Shown: piece by piece, positions 51,655-60,616 of the stretch
How positions within the stretch are numbered: the stretch's first letter is position 1
Layout: every line of letters starts with the position of its first letter
NCBI RefSeq assembly: GCF_900091435.1
Contig: NZ_FMCS01000008.1
Location: forward strand, 1 to 64,000
From: Micromonospora chaiyaphumensis
GTDB taxonomy: Bacteria > Actinomycetota > Actinomycetes > Mycobacteriales > Micromonosporaceae
Reading direction: 5' to 3'
Length of the DNA stretch: 64,000 nt
Program-made: the position numbers and the translations under genes
The notes under the pieces: model-generated
Told to the model about the DNA's origin: nothing
The model's database searches: none
Seen by the model: only the letters and a program-made list of their open reading frames with translations

Positions 51655-53406
51655 TCAGCTCCGCGCGCGGTTGACCGCGCTGGTGACCGCCTTGATCGAG
51701 GCGGTCACGATGTTGGCGTCGACACCGACGCCCCAGACGGTCCGGCCGTCGACCTCGCACTCCACGTACGCGGCGGCCTGCGCGTCCCCACCGGAGGAGA
51801 GCGCGTGCTCGTGGTAGTCGAGCACCCGCACGGCCACGCCCAGCGACTGGAGCGCGTTGACGTACGCGTCGATGGGGCCGTTGCCGACCGCGGTGAGCGG
51901 CTGGACGTCGCCGTCGTAGCCGATCCGGGCCTCGATCTCGACCTTGCCGTCGGCGGTGCCGATGGCGTAGCCGGCCAGGGTGACGGCCGGGTCGACCTGG
52001 TGGTCGACGAGATAGTTGCGGGCGAAGATCTCCCACATGGTGCCCGGCTCGACCTCGCCACCGTCGTGGTCGGTGACCTGCTGGACCACGCCGGAGAACT
52101 CGATCTGGAGGCGGCGCGGCAGGTCGAGCTGGTGCTCGGACTTCATGATGTAGGCGACGCCGCCCTTGCCGGACTGCGAGTTGACCCGGATGACCGCCTC
52201 GTAGGTGCGGCCCAGGTCCTTCGGGTCGATCGGCAGGTAGGGCACGGCCCAGGTGAACTCGTCGACCGGCACCCCGGCCGCCGCCGCGTCGGCGTGCAGC
52301 GCGTCGAAGCCCTTCTTGATCGCGTCCTGGTGCGAGCCGGAGAAGGCGGTGTAGACCAGGTCGCCCGCGTACGGGTGGCGCTCGTGCACCGGCAGCTGGT
52401 TGCAGTATTCGACGGCGCGCTTGACCTCGTCGATGTTCGAGAAGTCGATCATCGGGTCGATGCCCTGGGAGAACATGTTCAGCCCCAGGGTGACGAGGTC
52501 GACGTTGCCAGTGCGCTCGCCGTTGCCGAACAGGCAGCCCTCGATCCGGTCGGCGCCGGCCAGCAGGCCCAGCTCGGCGGCGGCCACCCCTGTGCCCCGG
52601 TCGTTGTGCGGGTGCAGGCTCAGCACCAGGCTGTCCCGGCGGGGCAGGTGCCGGTGCATCCACTCGATCGAGTCGGCGTAGACGTTCGGCATGGCCATCT
52701 CGACGGTGGCCGGCAGGTTGACGATCAGCTTCCGGTCCGGGGTGGGGTCGACCACCTCGATGACCTTGGCGCAGACCTCCAGCGCGTACTCCAGCTCGGT
52801 GCCCGTGTACGACTCCGGCGAGTACTCGTAGTGGATGTCGGTGTCCGGGGTGTGGATCTCCGCGTACTTCTGGCAGAGCCGGGCGCCCGTGGTGGCGATG
52901 TCGGTGATGCCGTCCCGGTCCAGCCCGAAGACCACCCGGCGCTGGAGCGTCGAGGTCGAGTTGTAGAAGTGCACGATGGCCCGGCGGGCGCCGCGCAGCG
53001 ACTCGAAGGTGCGGTCGATCAGGTGCTCCCGGCACTGGGTCAGCACCTGGATGGTGACGTCCTCGGGGATCAGGTCCTGCTCGATCAGCTGCCGCACGAA
53101 GTCGTAGTCGGTCTGGCTGGCCGACGGGAAGCCGACCTCGATCTCCTTGTAGCCCATCTGCACCAGGAGCTGGAACATCCGGCGCTTGCGCTCCGGCGAC
53201 ATCGGGTCGATCAGGGCCTGGTTGCCGTCGCGGAGGTCGACGGCGCACCAGCGGGGCGCGGCCTCGACGCGGCGGGTGGGCCAGGCGCGGTCCGGCAGGT
53301 CGAACCGGAACTGCTGGTGGTAGGGCAGGTAACGCTGGAACGGCATCCGGCTGGGGCGCTGCCGGGCGATCGGATCGGTCTCGGCGTCGGTGACAGGTTG
53401 AGCCAT
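51655..53406 (-). CDS. leuA: 2-isopropylmalate synthase
   Basis: 583 residues. First committed step of leucine synthesis: acetyl-CoA plus 2-oxoisovalerate to 2-isopropylmalate. RFDLPDRAWPTRRVEAAPRW and CAVDLRDGNQALIDPM begin the TIM-barrel catalytic domain (R and D of RDGNQ), with LHPHNDRGTGVAAAELG later. After about 440 residues the LeuA dimer/regulatory domain (leucine feedback) ends the protein. Length fits the long actinobacterial form. ATG 53406 has GGGAG 9 nt upstream. The frame continues upstream only through the attenuator leader. Confidence 0.96.
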   Translation of the reverse strand: MAQPVTDAETDPIARQRPSRMPFQRYLPYHQQFRFDLPDRAWPTRRVEAAPRWCAVDLRDGNQALIDPMSPERKRRMFQLLVQMGYKEIEVGFPSASQTDYDFVRQLIEQDLIPEDVTIQVLTQCREHLIDRTFESLRGARRAIVHFYNSTSTLQRRVVFGLDRDGITDIATTGARLCQKYAEIHTPDTDIHYEYSPESYTGTELEYALEVCAKVIEVVDPTPDRKLIVNLPATVEMAMPNVYADSIEWMHRHLPRRDSLVLSLHPHNDRGTGVAAAELGLLAGADRIEGCLFGNGERTGNVDLVTLGLNMFSQGIDPMIDFSNIDEVKRAVEYCNQLPVHERHPYAGDLVYTAFSGSHQDAIKKGFDALHADAAAAGVPVDEFTWAVPYLPIDPKDLGRTYEAVIRVNSQSGKGGVAYIMKSEHQLDLPRRLQIEFSGVVQQVTDHDGGEVEPGTMWEIFARNYLVDHQVDPAVTLAGYAIGTADGKVEIEARIGYDGDVQPLTAVGNGPIDAYVNALQSLGVAVRVLDYHEHALSSGGDAQAAAYVECEVDGRTVWGVGVDANIVTASIKAVTSAVNRARS

Positions 53407-53515
53407 CTCGGAGTGCTCCCTGGGAACATGTGGCGTCAGCAGATCGGAAGGTGTCGGCGGATGCCGGGCGACGGTGCGCGGCGGTGCCGAGAGGAAGTTC
53501 GGATGTGCTGGACGG

Positions 53516-53532
53516 CGCGGTTCAACTCCGCG
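53516..53532 (-). promoter_or_regulatory. alternative hairpin in the leuA leader
   Basis: CGCGG-7 nt-CCGCG, overlapping five bases of the adjacent 11-bp hairpin arm (53528-53532). The two structures cannot form at once, as expected for an attenuator. Confidence 0.5.
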
Positions 53533-53564
53533 ACGAGGTGCCGGCCGGTCAGGCCTCGTCGCGG
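53528..53564 (-). promoter_or_regulatory. leuA attenuator hairpin
   Basis: Perfect 11-bp inverted repeat CCGCGACGAGG/CCTCGTCGCGG with a 15-nt loop containing GGCCGG, between the leader peptide and leuA. One arm is inside the last codons of the leader peptide, so ribosome position decides whether it forms. No U tract follows, so termination may be Rho-dependent or the control may act on translation. Confidence 0.65.
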
Positions 53565-53593
53565 CAGCCAAGGAGAAGGTACGCCCGCCACAT
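53549..53593 (-). CDS. leuA leader peptide
   Basis: 14 residues, MWRAYLLLGCRDEA, with three consecutive Leu codons (CTT CTC CTT) at positions 6-8. It ends 142 nt before the leuA start. AGGG lies 10 nt before its ATG. CTT is a rare codon in this GC-rich sequence. The Leu run before an overlapping hairpin is the classic design for ribosome-mediated attenuation by charged tRNA-Leu. Found in sequence; regulation is inferred. Confidence 0.75.
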   Translation of the reverse strand: MWRAYLLLGCRDEA

Positions 53594-53643
53594 GACAAGG
53601 TCACCCTACGTGGCGAGGCCGGGGGTGGGAAGCCAGGTCCGGA

Positions 53644-54916
53644 CTATGGGACCGGAGTCACGGTCTGCTCCGGGGCCGCCGCGCCCAGCCGAGGCGTGCG
53701 GCCGGCCCAGGCCACCACGGGCACGAGCGCCAGCCCGACCAGCGCGAAGACCGCCGCCGTCGGGAACCAGCCCCAGCCCCCGGTGGTCACGCCCAGGGCG
53801 GTCAGCCCGGCCGGGGCGATCAGGTACTGCAACTGCGTGCCGAGCCGGAACGCCCCCACGTACGCGCCGCGCTGGGCGGCCGGCGGGAGGGTGGCGGTGA
53901 GCCCCCAGGTGCCCGCGGACTCGACCAGCTCGGCCACGATCAGCAGCAGCGCGGCCGCCACCAGCACCACCAGCGTGAGCGCGCCCCGGGTCACCCCGGA
54001 GATCGGCACGACCAGGCAGAACAGGGCGATCAGCAGGGCGCCCCGGCGGGACGCCCGGGCCGCGCCCGGCGCGGTGTCGGCGCCCCGGCTGGCGCGTACC
54101 TGGAGCAGCACGATGAGGACCGTGTTGAGCAGCACCAGCCCGGCGATCACCGTCTTCGGCGCGTCGGTGTGAGTGAGGATCCAGAGCGGCAGCACCGTCA
54201 GGTAGAGCGTCTGATGCGCGGTGAGCAGCCCGGAGAGCAGGGAGACCGCCATGAACGGCCGGTCCCGCAGCACGGCGAACCGGCTCATCGGCTCGGCCGG
54301 GCGGGCCACCTCGGGCAGCCGGGGCAGCCGCCGCACGAAGAGTGCCGTCACTCCGAAGACCGCCGCGATGAACCAGACCATCCCCCGGTACGCCGCGATC
54401 GTGTCCACCGCCAGCACCAGGCCGCTGATCGCCGCGCCGAGCCCGAACCCGACGTTCAGCAACGACCGCTGGTAGGCCATCGCGGTGACCCGTTCGGCCG
54501 GGGGGACCGCGTTGATCGAGTAGACCTGCACGGCCACGCCCGTCGCGGCGTGCACGGCGGCCAGCGTCACCACCACGGCGAGGAAACCGGCGAAGCCGCC
54601 CACGAACGGGTACGTTCGCGAAGAGCGCCGCCTCCAGCACCAGTCCGAGCGTCCACACCCGCTGCGGTCCGTACCGGTCGGTGAGCCCGCCCAGCGGCAC
54701 GGTGCCCAGCAGCGACACCCCCGCCGCGATGGACAGGCCCAGCCCCACCTGGGCGGCGCTGAGCCCGAGCGCCCGGGTGAAGAAGACGGCGCTGCCGGCC
54801 TGGAACAGGCCGTTGCCGACGGCGTAGACCATGGCCTGCACGGCCAGGGCGCGGGTCAGCCCGGCCGGCGGCACGACGTGGTGGACGGCGGTGCGGATGA
54901 TCTCTCTGGCCCCCAT
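53644..54916 (-). pseudogene. MFS transporter gene broken by a frameshift
   Basis: The first part (from ATG 54916 to about 54615) encodes LTRALAVQAMVYAVGNGLFQ and GGLTDRYGPQRVWTLGLVLE, a normal MFS half with motif A. After LEAALFA the frame is lost. The continuation (GGFAGFLAVVVTLAAVHAAT onward, about 320 residues to 53644) is in another frame. One extra base, or four extra (TTCG near 54613-54618 on the plus strand), restores a 420-residue protein of 12 helices. Both halves keep good coding character, so this is a recent mutation, a sequencing error, or much less likely programmed shifting. Confidence 0.8.
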
Positions 54917-54990
54917 GGGCGGTGAGTGAACCGTGCCCCCGGGGCCCGGCGCGAGCACTTTCAGTCTGGGGCGAATCCCCGGTCGCCGGC

Positions 54991-55521
54991 TCAGGCGAGC
55001 AGCAGGGTGGCGAGCGGTCGCCGGCGGCGCAGTGCGGTCTCCCGGTCCCGCAGGTCCTCGGGAAGCGCGGACGGGTCCCCGAGCCGGCCGATCGCGACCA
55101 CCACGAGGGGCCGGACCCCGGCGGCCAGGTCCAGCTCGGTGGCGAGGCCGGCCCGGTCGAGGCGGGTGAGCTGGTGCGCGTGCAGGCCGAGCGCGGTGGC
55201 CTGCACGGTCAGGTGGGCGACGGCCTGACCCAGGTCGTACGCGGCCCGTTCCGGGTCGCCGCCGGTGTGCGCCCCGACGACCAGGGCGGCGGCGTGCGGT
55301 ACCCACCGCTGGTCGCCCTCGGGCAGGTTGACCAGGATGCGCTTCCACGTCTCGTCGTGCCGGTGGCCGAGCGCGAAGCGCCACGGCTGGGCGTTGCCGG
55401 CCGAGGGCGCCCAGCGGGCGGCCTCCAGGAGGGAGGTGGCCTCGTCACCGGTCAGCTCGGCGGCCGGGTCGAAGGCGCGCGGGCTCCAGCGGAAGGCGAG
55501 CAGCGGGGTGAGGTCAGGCAT
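54991..55521 (-). CDS. nitroreductase family protein
   Basis: 176 residues. LLAFRWSPRAFDPAAEL and ARWAPSAGNAQPWRFALG are FMN-binding signatures of small nitroreductases, followed by YDLGQAVAHLTVQATALGLHAHQ. It probably reduces quinones or nitro compounds with NAD(P)H and FMN. Starts are ambiguous (ATG 55521 or ATG 55536); neither has a strong ribosome site. Confidence 0.88.
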   Translation of the reverse strand: MPDLTPLLAFRWSPRAFDPAAELTGDEATSLLEAARWAPSAGNAQPWRFALGHRHDETWKRILVNLPEGDQRWVPHAAALVVGAHTGGDPERAAYDLGQAVAHLTVQATALGLHAHQLTRLDRAGLATELDLAAGVRPLVVVAIGRLGDPSALPEDLRDRETALRRRRPLATLLLA

Positions 55522-55607
55522 GTGGCAAAGCATCACTGATGGGTGTTTTGTGCCCTCGCTCGCCCCCGGTCAGATGTGGCCAAGAGCACCCGTAACGGAC
55601 ATCGGGG

Positions 55608-56393
55608 TCAGGGCGTTCCCGCGGTCGGGCTGTCGGTCGGCGACGCCGCATCCCGGCTCACCGGCTCGCCGCCCTCACTGACCGGCCCGGCCAGCGGCAC
55701 GGTGGCCGGCGCCGCGCCCGGCTCGCCGGCCAGCTTCAGGGTGCCGAAGGCCGCCCGCACGGCCGCCGGGGTGCCGTCCGGGAGGTAGCAGTAGATCCCC
55801 ACGTCCAGCGGGGCGTTCAGCGAGGCCGAGGTCGACTCGACCGAGTAGCACTCGCCGCGCACCCCGGGCAGCGGCGCGGCCGGTGAGACGGCGAGCGGCG
55901 CGCGCCGGTCGGTGAGCACCTCCAGCCAGTCGGTGAACGGGTGCTGCACCCGCGGGTCCAGCCTGCGGGGCACGGCGTCGTCGGCGTCGCCGAGGCGTAC
56001 GCAGCCCGCCGGCTGCGCCCAGCCGGCCGAGGGCAGGGCGCACTGGAAGAGCCCGTCGCCGGTGGCGGCGAGCGAGACGTCGACCGTGCCGCCCTGCCCC
56101 CAACCGGGCACGTCCACCCGCCAGGTGCCGTCGTTCGCGCTGGTCACCGTGACCGTCCGGGTCGCGCCGTCGCCCGGCTCGTAGGCGTACGTGGCGGTGA
56201 GGTGCCGGTCCTGCGCGGCGGCGGCCAGCGCGGCCAGTTCGTCCCGCGCCGCGTCGACCTCAGCCGGAACCGGGTCGGCGGTGCTGGTCGGTGCCGGGCT
56301 CGGCGGGTCGGTGGTGCAGGCGGCCAGGAGCGCCGGCAGGGCGAGCGCCAGGACGCCGGTCAGCCGCCGGGCGGCGCGTCGATGTGCGTGCAC
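55608..56393 (-). CDS. hypothetical lipoprotein
   Basis: 261 residues. A basic N-terminus and hydrophobic stretch end in lipobox LLAAC (about residue 26), then a Pro/Ser/Thr linker. The mature domain has ATYAYEPGDGATRTVTVTS and pairs of Cys (CALPSAGWAQPAGC; GECYSVEST; YCYLP), probably two disulphides. No named family recognised. Divergent from the aspartate kinase gene by 240 nt. GTG start. Confidence 0.75.
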   Translation of the reverse strand: MHAHRRAARRLTGVLALALPALLAACTTDPPSPAPTSTADPVPAEVDAARDELAALAAAAQDRHLTATYAYEPGDGATRTVTVTSANDGTWRVDVPGWGQGGTVDVSLAATGDGLFQCALPSAGWAQPAGCVRLGDADDAVPRRLDPRVQHPFTDWLEVLTDRRAPLAVSPAAPLPGVRGECYSVESTSASLNAPLDVGIYCYLPDGTPAAVRAAFGTLKLAGEPGAAPATVPLAGPVSEGGEPVSRDAASPTDSPTAGTP

Positions 56394-56634
56394 CGGGACA
56401 TTCTGCGGTGCCGGCCGGGCTCCGGGGAGCCCGCCGCACGGGTGTTCCGGCCGGCGTGTCGCAGGGCCGGCTCGGGGCCGGTGAGCCGCCCCACGCCGGG
56501 CCGGATGGTGGGATCACCCGACCCGGCGCCGCGCGCCGCCCGATACCCTGGGGAGGTCTGACACGCGCCGCCGGACCGAAGTAACCGGCGGCGCCGGCAC
56601 GCTCAGGGTCGTCGCTGGGAGGGAGTGCACCGTC

Positions 56635-57900
56635 GTGGCACTCGTGGTGCAGAAGTACGGCGGGTCCTCCGTCGCCAACGCCGAGCGGATCAAGCGGGTG
56701 GCCGAGCGCATCGTGGCGGCCCGCAAGGCCGGCGACGACGTGGTCGTGGTGGTCTCCGCCATGGGCGACACCACCGACGAGCTGCTCGACCTGGCCAACC
56801 AGGTCAGCCCCCTGCCGCCCGGCCGCGAGCTGGACATGCTGCTCACCGCCGGGGAGCGGATCTCCATGGCGCTGCTCGCCATGGCCATCCACAACCTGGG
56901 GTACGAGGCCCGCTCGTTCACCGGCTCCCAGGCCGGCGTGCTCACCACCTCGGTGCACGGCCGGGCGCGGATCATCGACGTCACCCCGGGCCGTCTCAAG
57001 GGCGCGCTGGACGAGGGCGCCGTGGTCATCGTCGCGGGCTTCCAGGGCGTCTCGCAGGACACCAAGGACGTCACCACGCTGGGCCGGGGCGGGTCGGACA
57101 CGACCGCCGTGGCCCTCGCCGCCGCGCTCGACGCGGACGTCTGCGAGATCTACACCGACGTGGACGGCGTGTTCAGCGCCGACCCGCGGATCGTGCCGAA
57201 CGCCCGGCACATCAAGCACATCACCTACGAGGAGATGCTGGAACTGGCCGCCTGCGGCGCCAAGGTGCTGCACCTGCGCAGCGTCGAGTACGCCCGGCGC
57301 GCAGGCTTGCCGATCCACGTCCGTTCGTCATACTCGACCAACACCGGCACGATGGTCACCGGATCGATGGAGGACCTTCCTGTGGAACAGGCACTGATCA
57401 CCGGGGTCGCCCACGACCGCAGCGAGGCGAAGATCACGATCGTCGGGGTGCCCGACGAGCCGGGCGCCGCCGCGCGGATCTTCGACACGGTGGCCGGCGC
57501 CGAGATCAACATCGACATGATCGTGCAGAACGTGTCCACCGAGGGCACCGGCCGCACCGACATCTCGTTCACCCTGCCCAAGACCGACGGCCCGACCGCC
57601 ATGGCCGCGCTCAGCAAGATCCAGGAGCAGGTCAAGTTCAAGGGCCTGCTCTACGACGACCACGTCGGCAAGGTCTCGCTGATCGGCGCCGGCATGCGCT
57701 CGCACCCGGGTGTCGCGGCCGGCTTCTTCGCCGCCCTCGGCGCGGCCGGGGTGAACATCGAGATGATCTCCACCTCGGAGATCCGGGTCTCGGTGGTCTG
57801 CCGGGACACCGACCTCGACAAGGCGGTCCGGGCCATCCACGACGCCTTCGACCTGGGCGGTGACACCGAAGCCGTCGTCTACGCCGGCACCGGGCGGTAG
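56635..57900 (+). CDS. aspartate kinase (alpha subunit, full length)
   Basis: 421 residues. LVVQKYGGSSVANAERIK is the nucleotide/aspartate site, and GRGGSDTTAVALAAAL and TDVDGVFSADPR follow in the kinase domain. Two ACT domains (about 265-421) bind lysine/threonine for feedback control. First step of the lysine, threonine and methionine (and DAP) pathway. GTG 56635 follows GGGAGGGAG. Its stop overlaps the asd start. An internal start for a beta subunit lies at 57382. Confidence 0.95.
   Translation: MALVVQKYGGSSVANAERIKRVAERIVAARKAGDDVVVVVSAMGDTTDELLDLANQVSPLPPGRELDMLLTAGERISMALLAMAIHNLGYEARSFTGSQAGVLTTSVHGRARIIDVTPGRLKGALDEGAVVIVAGFQGVSQDTKDVTTLGRGGSDTTAVALAAALDADVCEIYTDVDGVFSADPRIVPNARHIKHITYEEMLELAACGAKVLHLRSVEYARRAGLPIHVRSSYSTNTGTMVTGSMEDLPVEQALITGVAHDRSEAKITIVGVPDEPGAAARIFDTVAGAEINIDMIVQNVSTEGTGRTDISFTLPKTDGPTAMAALSKIQEQVKFKGLLYDDHVGKVSLIGAGMRSHPGVAAGFFAALGAAGVNIEMISTSEIRVSVVCRDTDLDKAVRAIHDAFDLGGDTEAVVYAGTGR
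57382..57900 (+). CDS. aspartate kinase beta subunit from internal in-frame start
   Basis: 172 residues, identical to the C-terminal ACT-domain part of the longer protein. GGAGG (57369-57373) lies 8 nt before GTG 57382 (VEQALITGVAHDRSE). The corynebacterial enzyme is an alpha2-beta2 complex made this way, with a beta chain of the same size. The start is seen in sequence; use in this organism is inferred. Confidence 0.6.
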   Translation: MEQALITGVAHDRSEAKITIVGVPDEPGAAARIFDTVAGAEINIDMIVQNVSTEGTGRTDISFTLPKTDGPTAMAALSKIQEQVKFKGLLYDDHVGKVSLIGAGMRSHPGVAAGFFAALGAAGVNIEMISTSEIRVSVVCRDTDLDKAVRAIHDAFDLGGDTEAVVYAGTGR

Positions 57901-58967
57901 TGCGGATGTCGTCGCTGCCCACCCTCGCCGTGGTCGGGGCAACCGGCGCCGTCGGCACGGTGATGTGCCAGATCCTCTCCTCCCGCCGCAACGTGTGGGG
58001 CGAGATCCGGTTGCTCGCCTCCGAGCGCTCGGTCGGCCGCCAGATCCAGTGCCGGGGCGAGTCGCTGACCGTCCAGGCGCTCACCCCCGAGGCGTTCGAC
58101 GGCGTGGACGTGGCGATGTTCGACGTCCCGGACGCGGTCTCGGCCGAGTGGGCGCCGGTCGCGGTCAGCCGGGGCGCCGTCGCCGTGGACAACTCCGGCG
58201 CGTTCCGCATGGACCGCGACGTGCCGCTCGTCGTGCCCGAGATCAACCCCGAGCAGGTCCGCAACCGACCGAAGGGGATCATCGCCAACGCCAACTGCAC
58301 GACCCTCGCGATGATCGTGGCGATCGCCCCGCTGCACCGGGAGTACGGGCTGCGCGAGCTGGTCCTCGCCTCGTACCAGGCGGTCTCCGGTGCGGGGCAG
58401 GCCGGCGTGGACACGCTGCACGCCCAGCTCGGCAAGATCGCCGGGGACCGGGTGCTCGGCTCCCGGCCCGGCGACGTCCGGCAGGCGGTCGGCGACGAGG
58501 TGGGCCCGTTCCCGGCGCCGCTCGCGCTCAACGTGGTGCCCTGGGCCGGCTCGCTCGCCGACGGCGGCTGGTCGTCCGAGGAGCTGAAGATGCGCAACGA
58601 GTCGCGCAAGATCCTCGGGCTGCCCGACCTCAAGGTCTCCGCGACCTGCGTTCGGGTGCCGGTGGTGACCGGTCACTCGGTCGCGGTGCACGCGGTCTTC
58701 GCCACCGAGGTCGACGCCGAGGGCGCCCGCGAGGTGCTGCGCAACGCGCCCGGCGTGATCCTGGTCGACGACCCGGCCGCCGGCGAGTTCCCCATGCCGA
58801 TCGACGCGGTGGGCACCGACCCCTCCTGGGTCGGCCGCATCCGCCGCGCCGTCGACGACCCGCGCGCCCTCGACCTCTTCGTCACGGGCGACAACCTCCG
58901 CAAGGGCGCCGCCCTGAACACCGCGCAGATCGCCGAACTCCTGGCCAAGGAGCTGACCCGGCCCTGA
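57900..58967 (+). CDS. asd: aspartate-semialdehyde dehydrogenase
   Basis: 355 residues. VVGATGAVGTVMCQIL is the NADP loop, IANANCTTLAMIVAIAPL holds the catalytic Cys, and SYQAVSGAGQAGVDTL and a late RVPVVTGHSVAVHA His motif complete the site. It converts aspartyl phosphate from the upstream kinase to aspartate semialdehyde. GTG 57900 shares one base with the kinase stop (TAGTG); ATG 57906 is an alternative. Cotranscribed with the kinase gene. Confidence 0.95.
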   Translation: MRMSSLPTLAVVGATGAVGTVMCQILSSRRNVWGEIRLLASERSVGRQIQCRGESLTVQALTPEAFDGVDVAMFDVPDAVSAEWAPVAVSRGAVAVDNSGAFRMDRDVPLVVPEINPEQVRNRPKGIIANANCTTLAMIVAIAPLHREYGLRELVLASYQAVSGAGQAGVDTLHAQLGKIAGDRVLGSRPGDVRQAVGDEVGPFPAPLALNVVPWAGSLADGGWSSEELKMRNESRKILGLPDLKVSATCVRVPVVTGHSVAVHAVFATEVDAEGAREVLRNAPGVILVDDPAAGEFPMPIDAVGTDPSWVGRIRRAVDDPRALDLFVTGDNLRKGAALNTAQIAELLAKELTRP

Positions 58968-58976
58968 GCCCGTAGC

Positions 58977-60440
58977 TCAGGCGGCGGAGAGGTGCACGCC
59001 GTCTCGGCCGTCCCGCTTCACCGCGTAGAGGGCCTGGTCGGCGCGGCGGAGGGTCCGCTCCGGCGACTCGCCGGGCCGCGGCAGGGCGACGCCGACGCTG
59101 ATCGTCCGGCCGGTGCGGCGGGCGGCCGCGGTGAGCCGCTCGGCGATCCGGACGGCCTCCTCGGGGCGGCTCACCTCGATCACCGCGACGAACTCGTCGC
59201 CGCCGGTGCGGTAGAGCTCGTCGCCCTGGCGCAGCGCACCCTCCAGCGCCCGGGCCAGCCCCACCAGCAGCTGGTCGCCGGCCTGGTGGCCGTACGTGTC
59301 GTTGACGTCCTTGAAGCCGTCCACGTCGATCGCCAGCAGGGCGGTACGCCCCGGCGTAGCGCTCGCGATCCGCTGCCCGAACGGCCCGGTGTGGCGCAGC
59401 CCGGTGAGCGGGTCCGAGCTGGCCTGCTCGCGCAGCCGGGCGAGCGTACGCAGCCGGTCGAGGCAGATCCACGCCTGCCCGGCCAGCAGCTCGATGAGGT
59501 TGACCGTGGTCGGGTCGGGCCGCAGCAGCCGCTCGTCGGCGACCAGCAGCACGCCGCCACCCTCCGTGGGGCCGACGGGCACCGCCACCAGGGTGCGCGC
59601 CCCGGCCCGGGTCAACGGCAGGTAGTCCGCGGTCGGCGGGTGCCCCTCCTCGCCCAGCGTGTACGCCGAGCCGTGCCGGTGCGCGCGGGCGATCATCCGG
59701 GCGAGCGCCGCCGGGCCGGCCTCGGCCAGCTCGGCCCGCATCCGGGCCTCCAGCGCGCCGGGAGTGCCCGTCGGCGTGCCCAGCCGGGGTTCGCGCGGGC
59801 CGGGGAGGACCAGCACGGCGGCGGCGAGCGCCGAGACGTCCCGGGCCGCGGCGATCGCGGCGGTCATCAGGTCCCAGTCGGTGGGGGCGCTGGTCATGGC
59901 GGCGGTGTGCCGGAGCAGCTTCTCGCTGCGGCTTTCGGCGGGCGGGCCGCCGAGCGTGGCGATCCGGGCGCCGAGCCGGTCGGCCATCCGCTGGGCGGTC
60001 CTCCGCCACCGCTCCGTCTCGACCGGGCCGCTCCACTGGAGGTCCAGCACGCCGAGCGGCCGGCCCGCCCGGTCCCGCACCGGCACGCAGATCTCGGCCG
60101 TGACGTCGGGGCGTACCGGGAGGTAGTCGGGATCGGCGGTCACGTCGGGGACGACGGCCGGCTCGCCGGAGCCGTACACCCGCGCGACGATCGAACGCTG
60201 CTGGTCCCGGCGCGGCGTGCCGGAGTCGTCGCTCCCGGCCTGTGCCGGCACGGTCGAGAAGACCTGCCAGGCGCCGCTGGCCGCGACGCAGCGGAGCGAG
60301 TCATGGACCCCGAGCAGGATCGAGATCGTCGCCGGGGTGTGCCGGGCGAGCGCCGAGACGGTCCACTGGCACGCCTCCAGCGCGGTCGACGCCATCGGAA
60401 GGCGGACCGTGACGTCCCGGACGACTCGCTCGTGATCCAC
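58977..60440 (-). CDS. GAF and GGDEF domain protein (diguanylate cyclase)
   Basis: 487 residues. An N-terminal GAF-like sensor region (about 40-170, with QRSIVARVYGSGEPAVVPDV and EICVPVRDRAGRPLGVLDLQ) and a second GAF-like region (about 190-320) precede a GGDEF domain. The active-site GGDEF is intact at about 412-416, and RQGD five residues before it is an I-site for product inhibition. It should make cyclic di-GMP in response to a small ligand. GTG 60440 has AGGA 5 nt upstream. Divergent from a metallophosphoesterase gene. Confidence 0.9.
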   Translation of the reverse strand: MDHERVVRDVTVRLPMASTALEACQWTVSALARHTPATISILLGVHDSLRCVAASGAWQVFSTVPAQAGSDDSGTPRRDQQRSIVARVYGSGEPAVVPDVTADPDYLPVRPDVTAEICVPVRDRAGRPLGVLDLQWSGPVETERWRRTAQRMADRLGARIATLGGPPAESRSEKLLRHTAAMTSAPTDWDLMTAAIAAARDVSALAAAVLVLPGPREPRLGTPTGTPGALEARMRAELAEAGPAALARMIARAHRHGSAYTLGEEGHPPTADYLPLTRAGARTLVAVPVGPTEGGGVLLVADERLLRPDPTTVNLIELLAGQAWICLDRLRTLARLREQASSDPLTGLRHTGPFGQRIASATPGRTALLAIDVDGFKDVNDTYGHQAGDQLLVGLARALEGALRQGDELYRTGGDEFVAVIEVSRPEEAVRIAERLTAAARRTGRTISVGVALPRPGESPERTLRRADQALYAVKRDGRDGVHLSAA

Positions 60441-60616
60441 GTCGTTCCTGCTCGGAGGGGGCGGGGCGCGATCAAGGGTACCCAGCGCGGCAGCCCGCGA
60501 CCTTCGTACACATGTGCTATCCACAGGCTGTGGACGGGGCCTGTGGGCATGAGGGGGCCGCGCGGCGGGGTGCGGCGGCGATAGCGTGAGGGTCCCGGGC
60601 TCGTCAGGAGGCGCCG

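Noticed and set aside
51805..53595. 596-codon plus-strand frame opposite leuA
   Set aside because: Antisense of a conserved enzyme; Val/Asp/His-rich with no recognisable motif.
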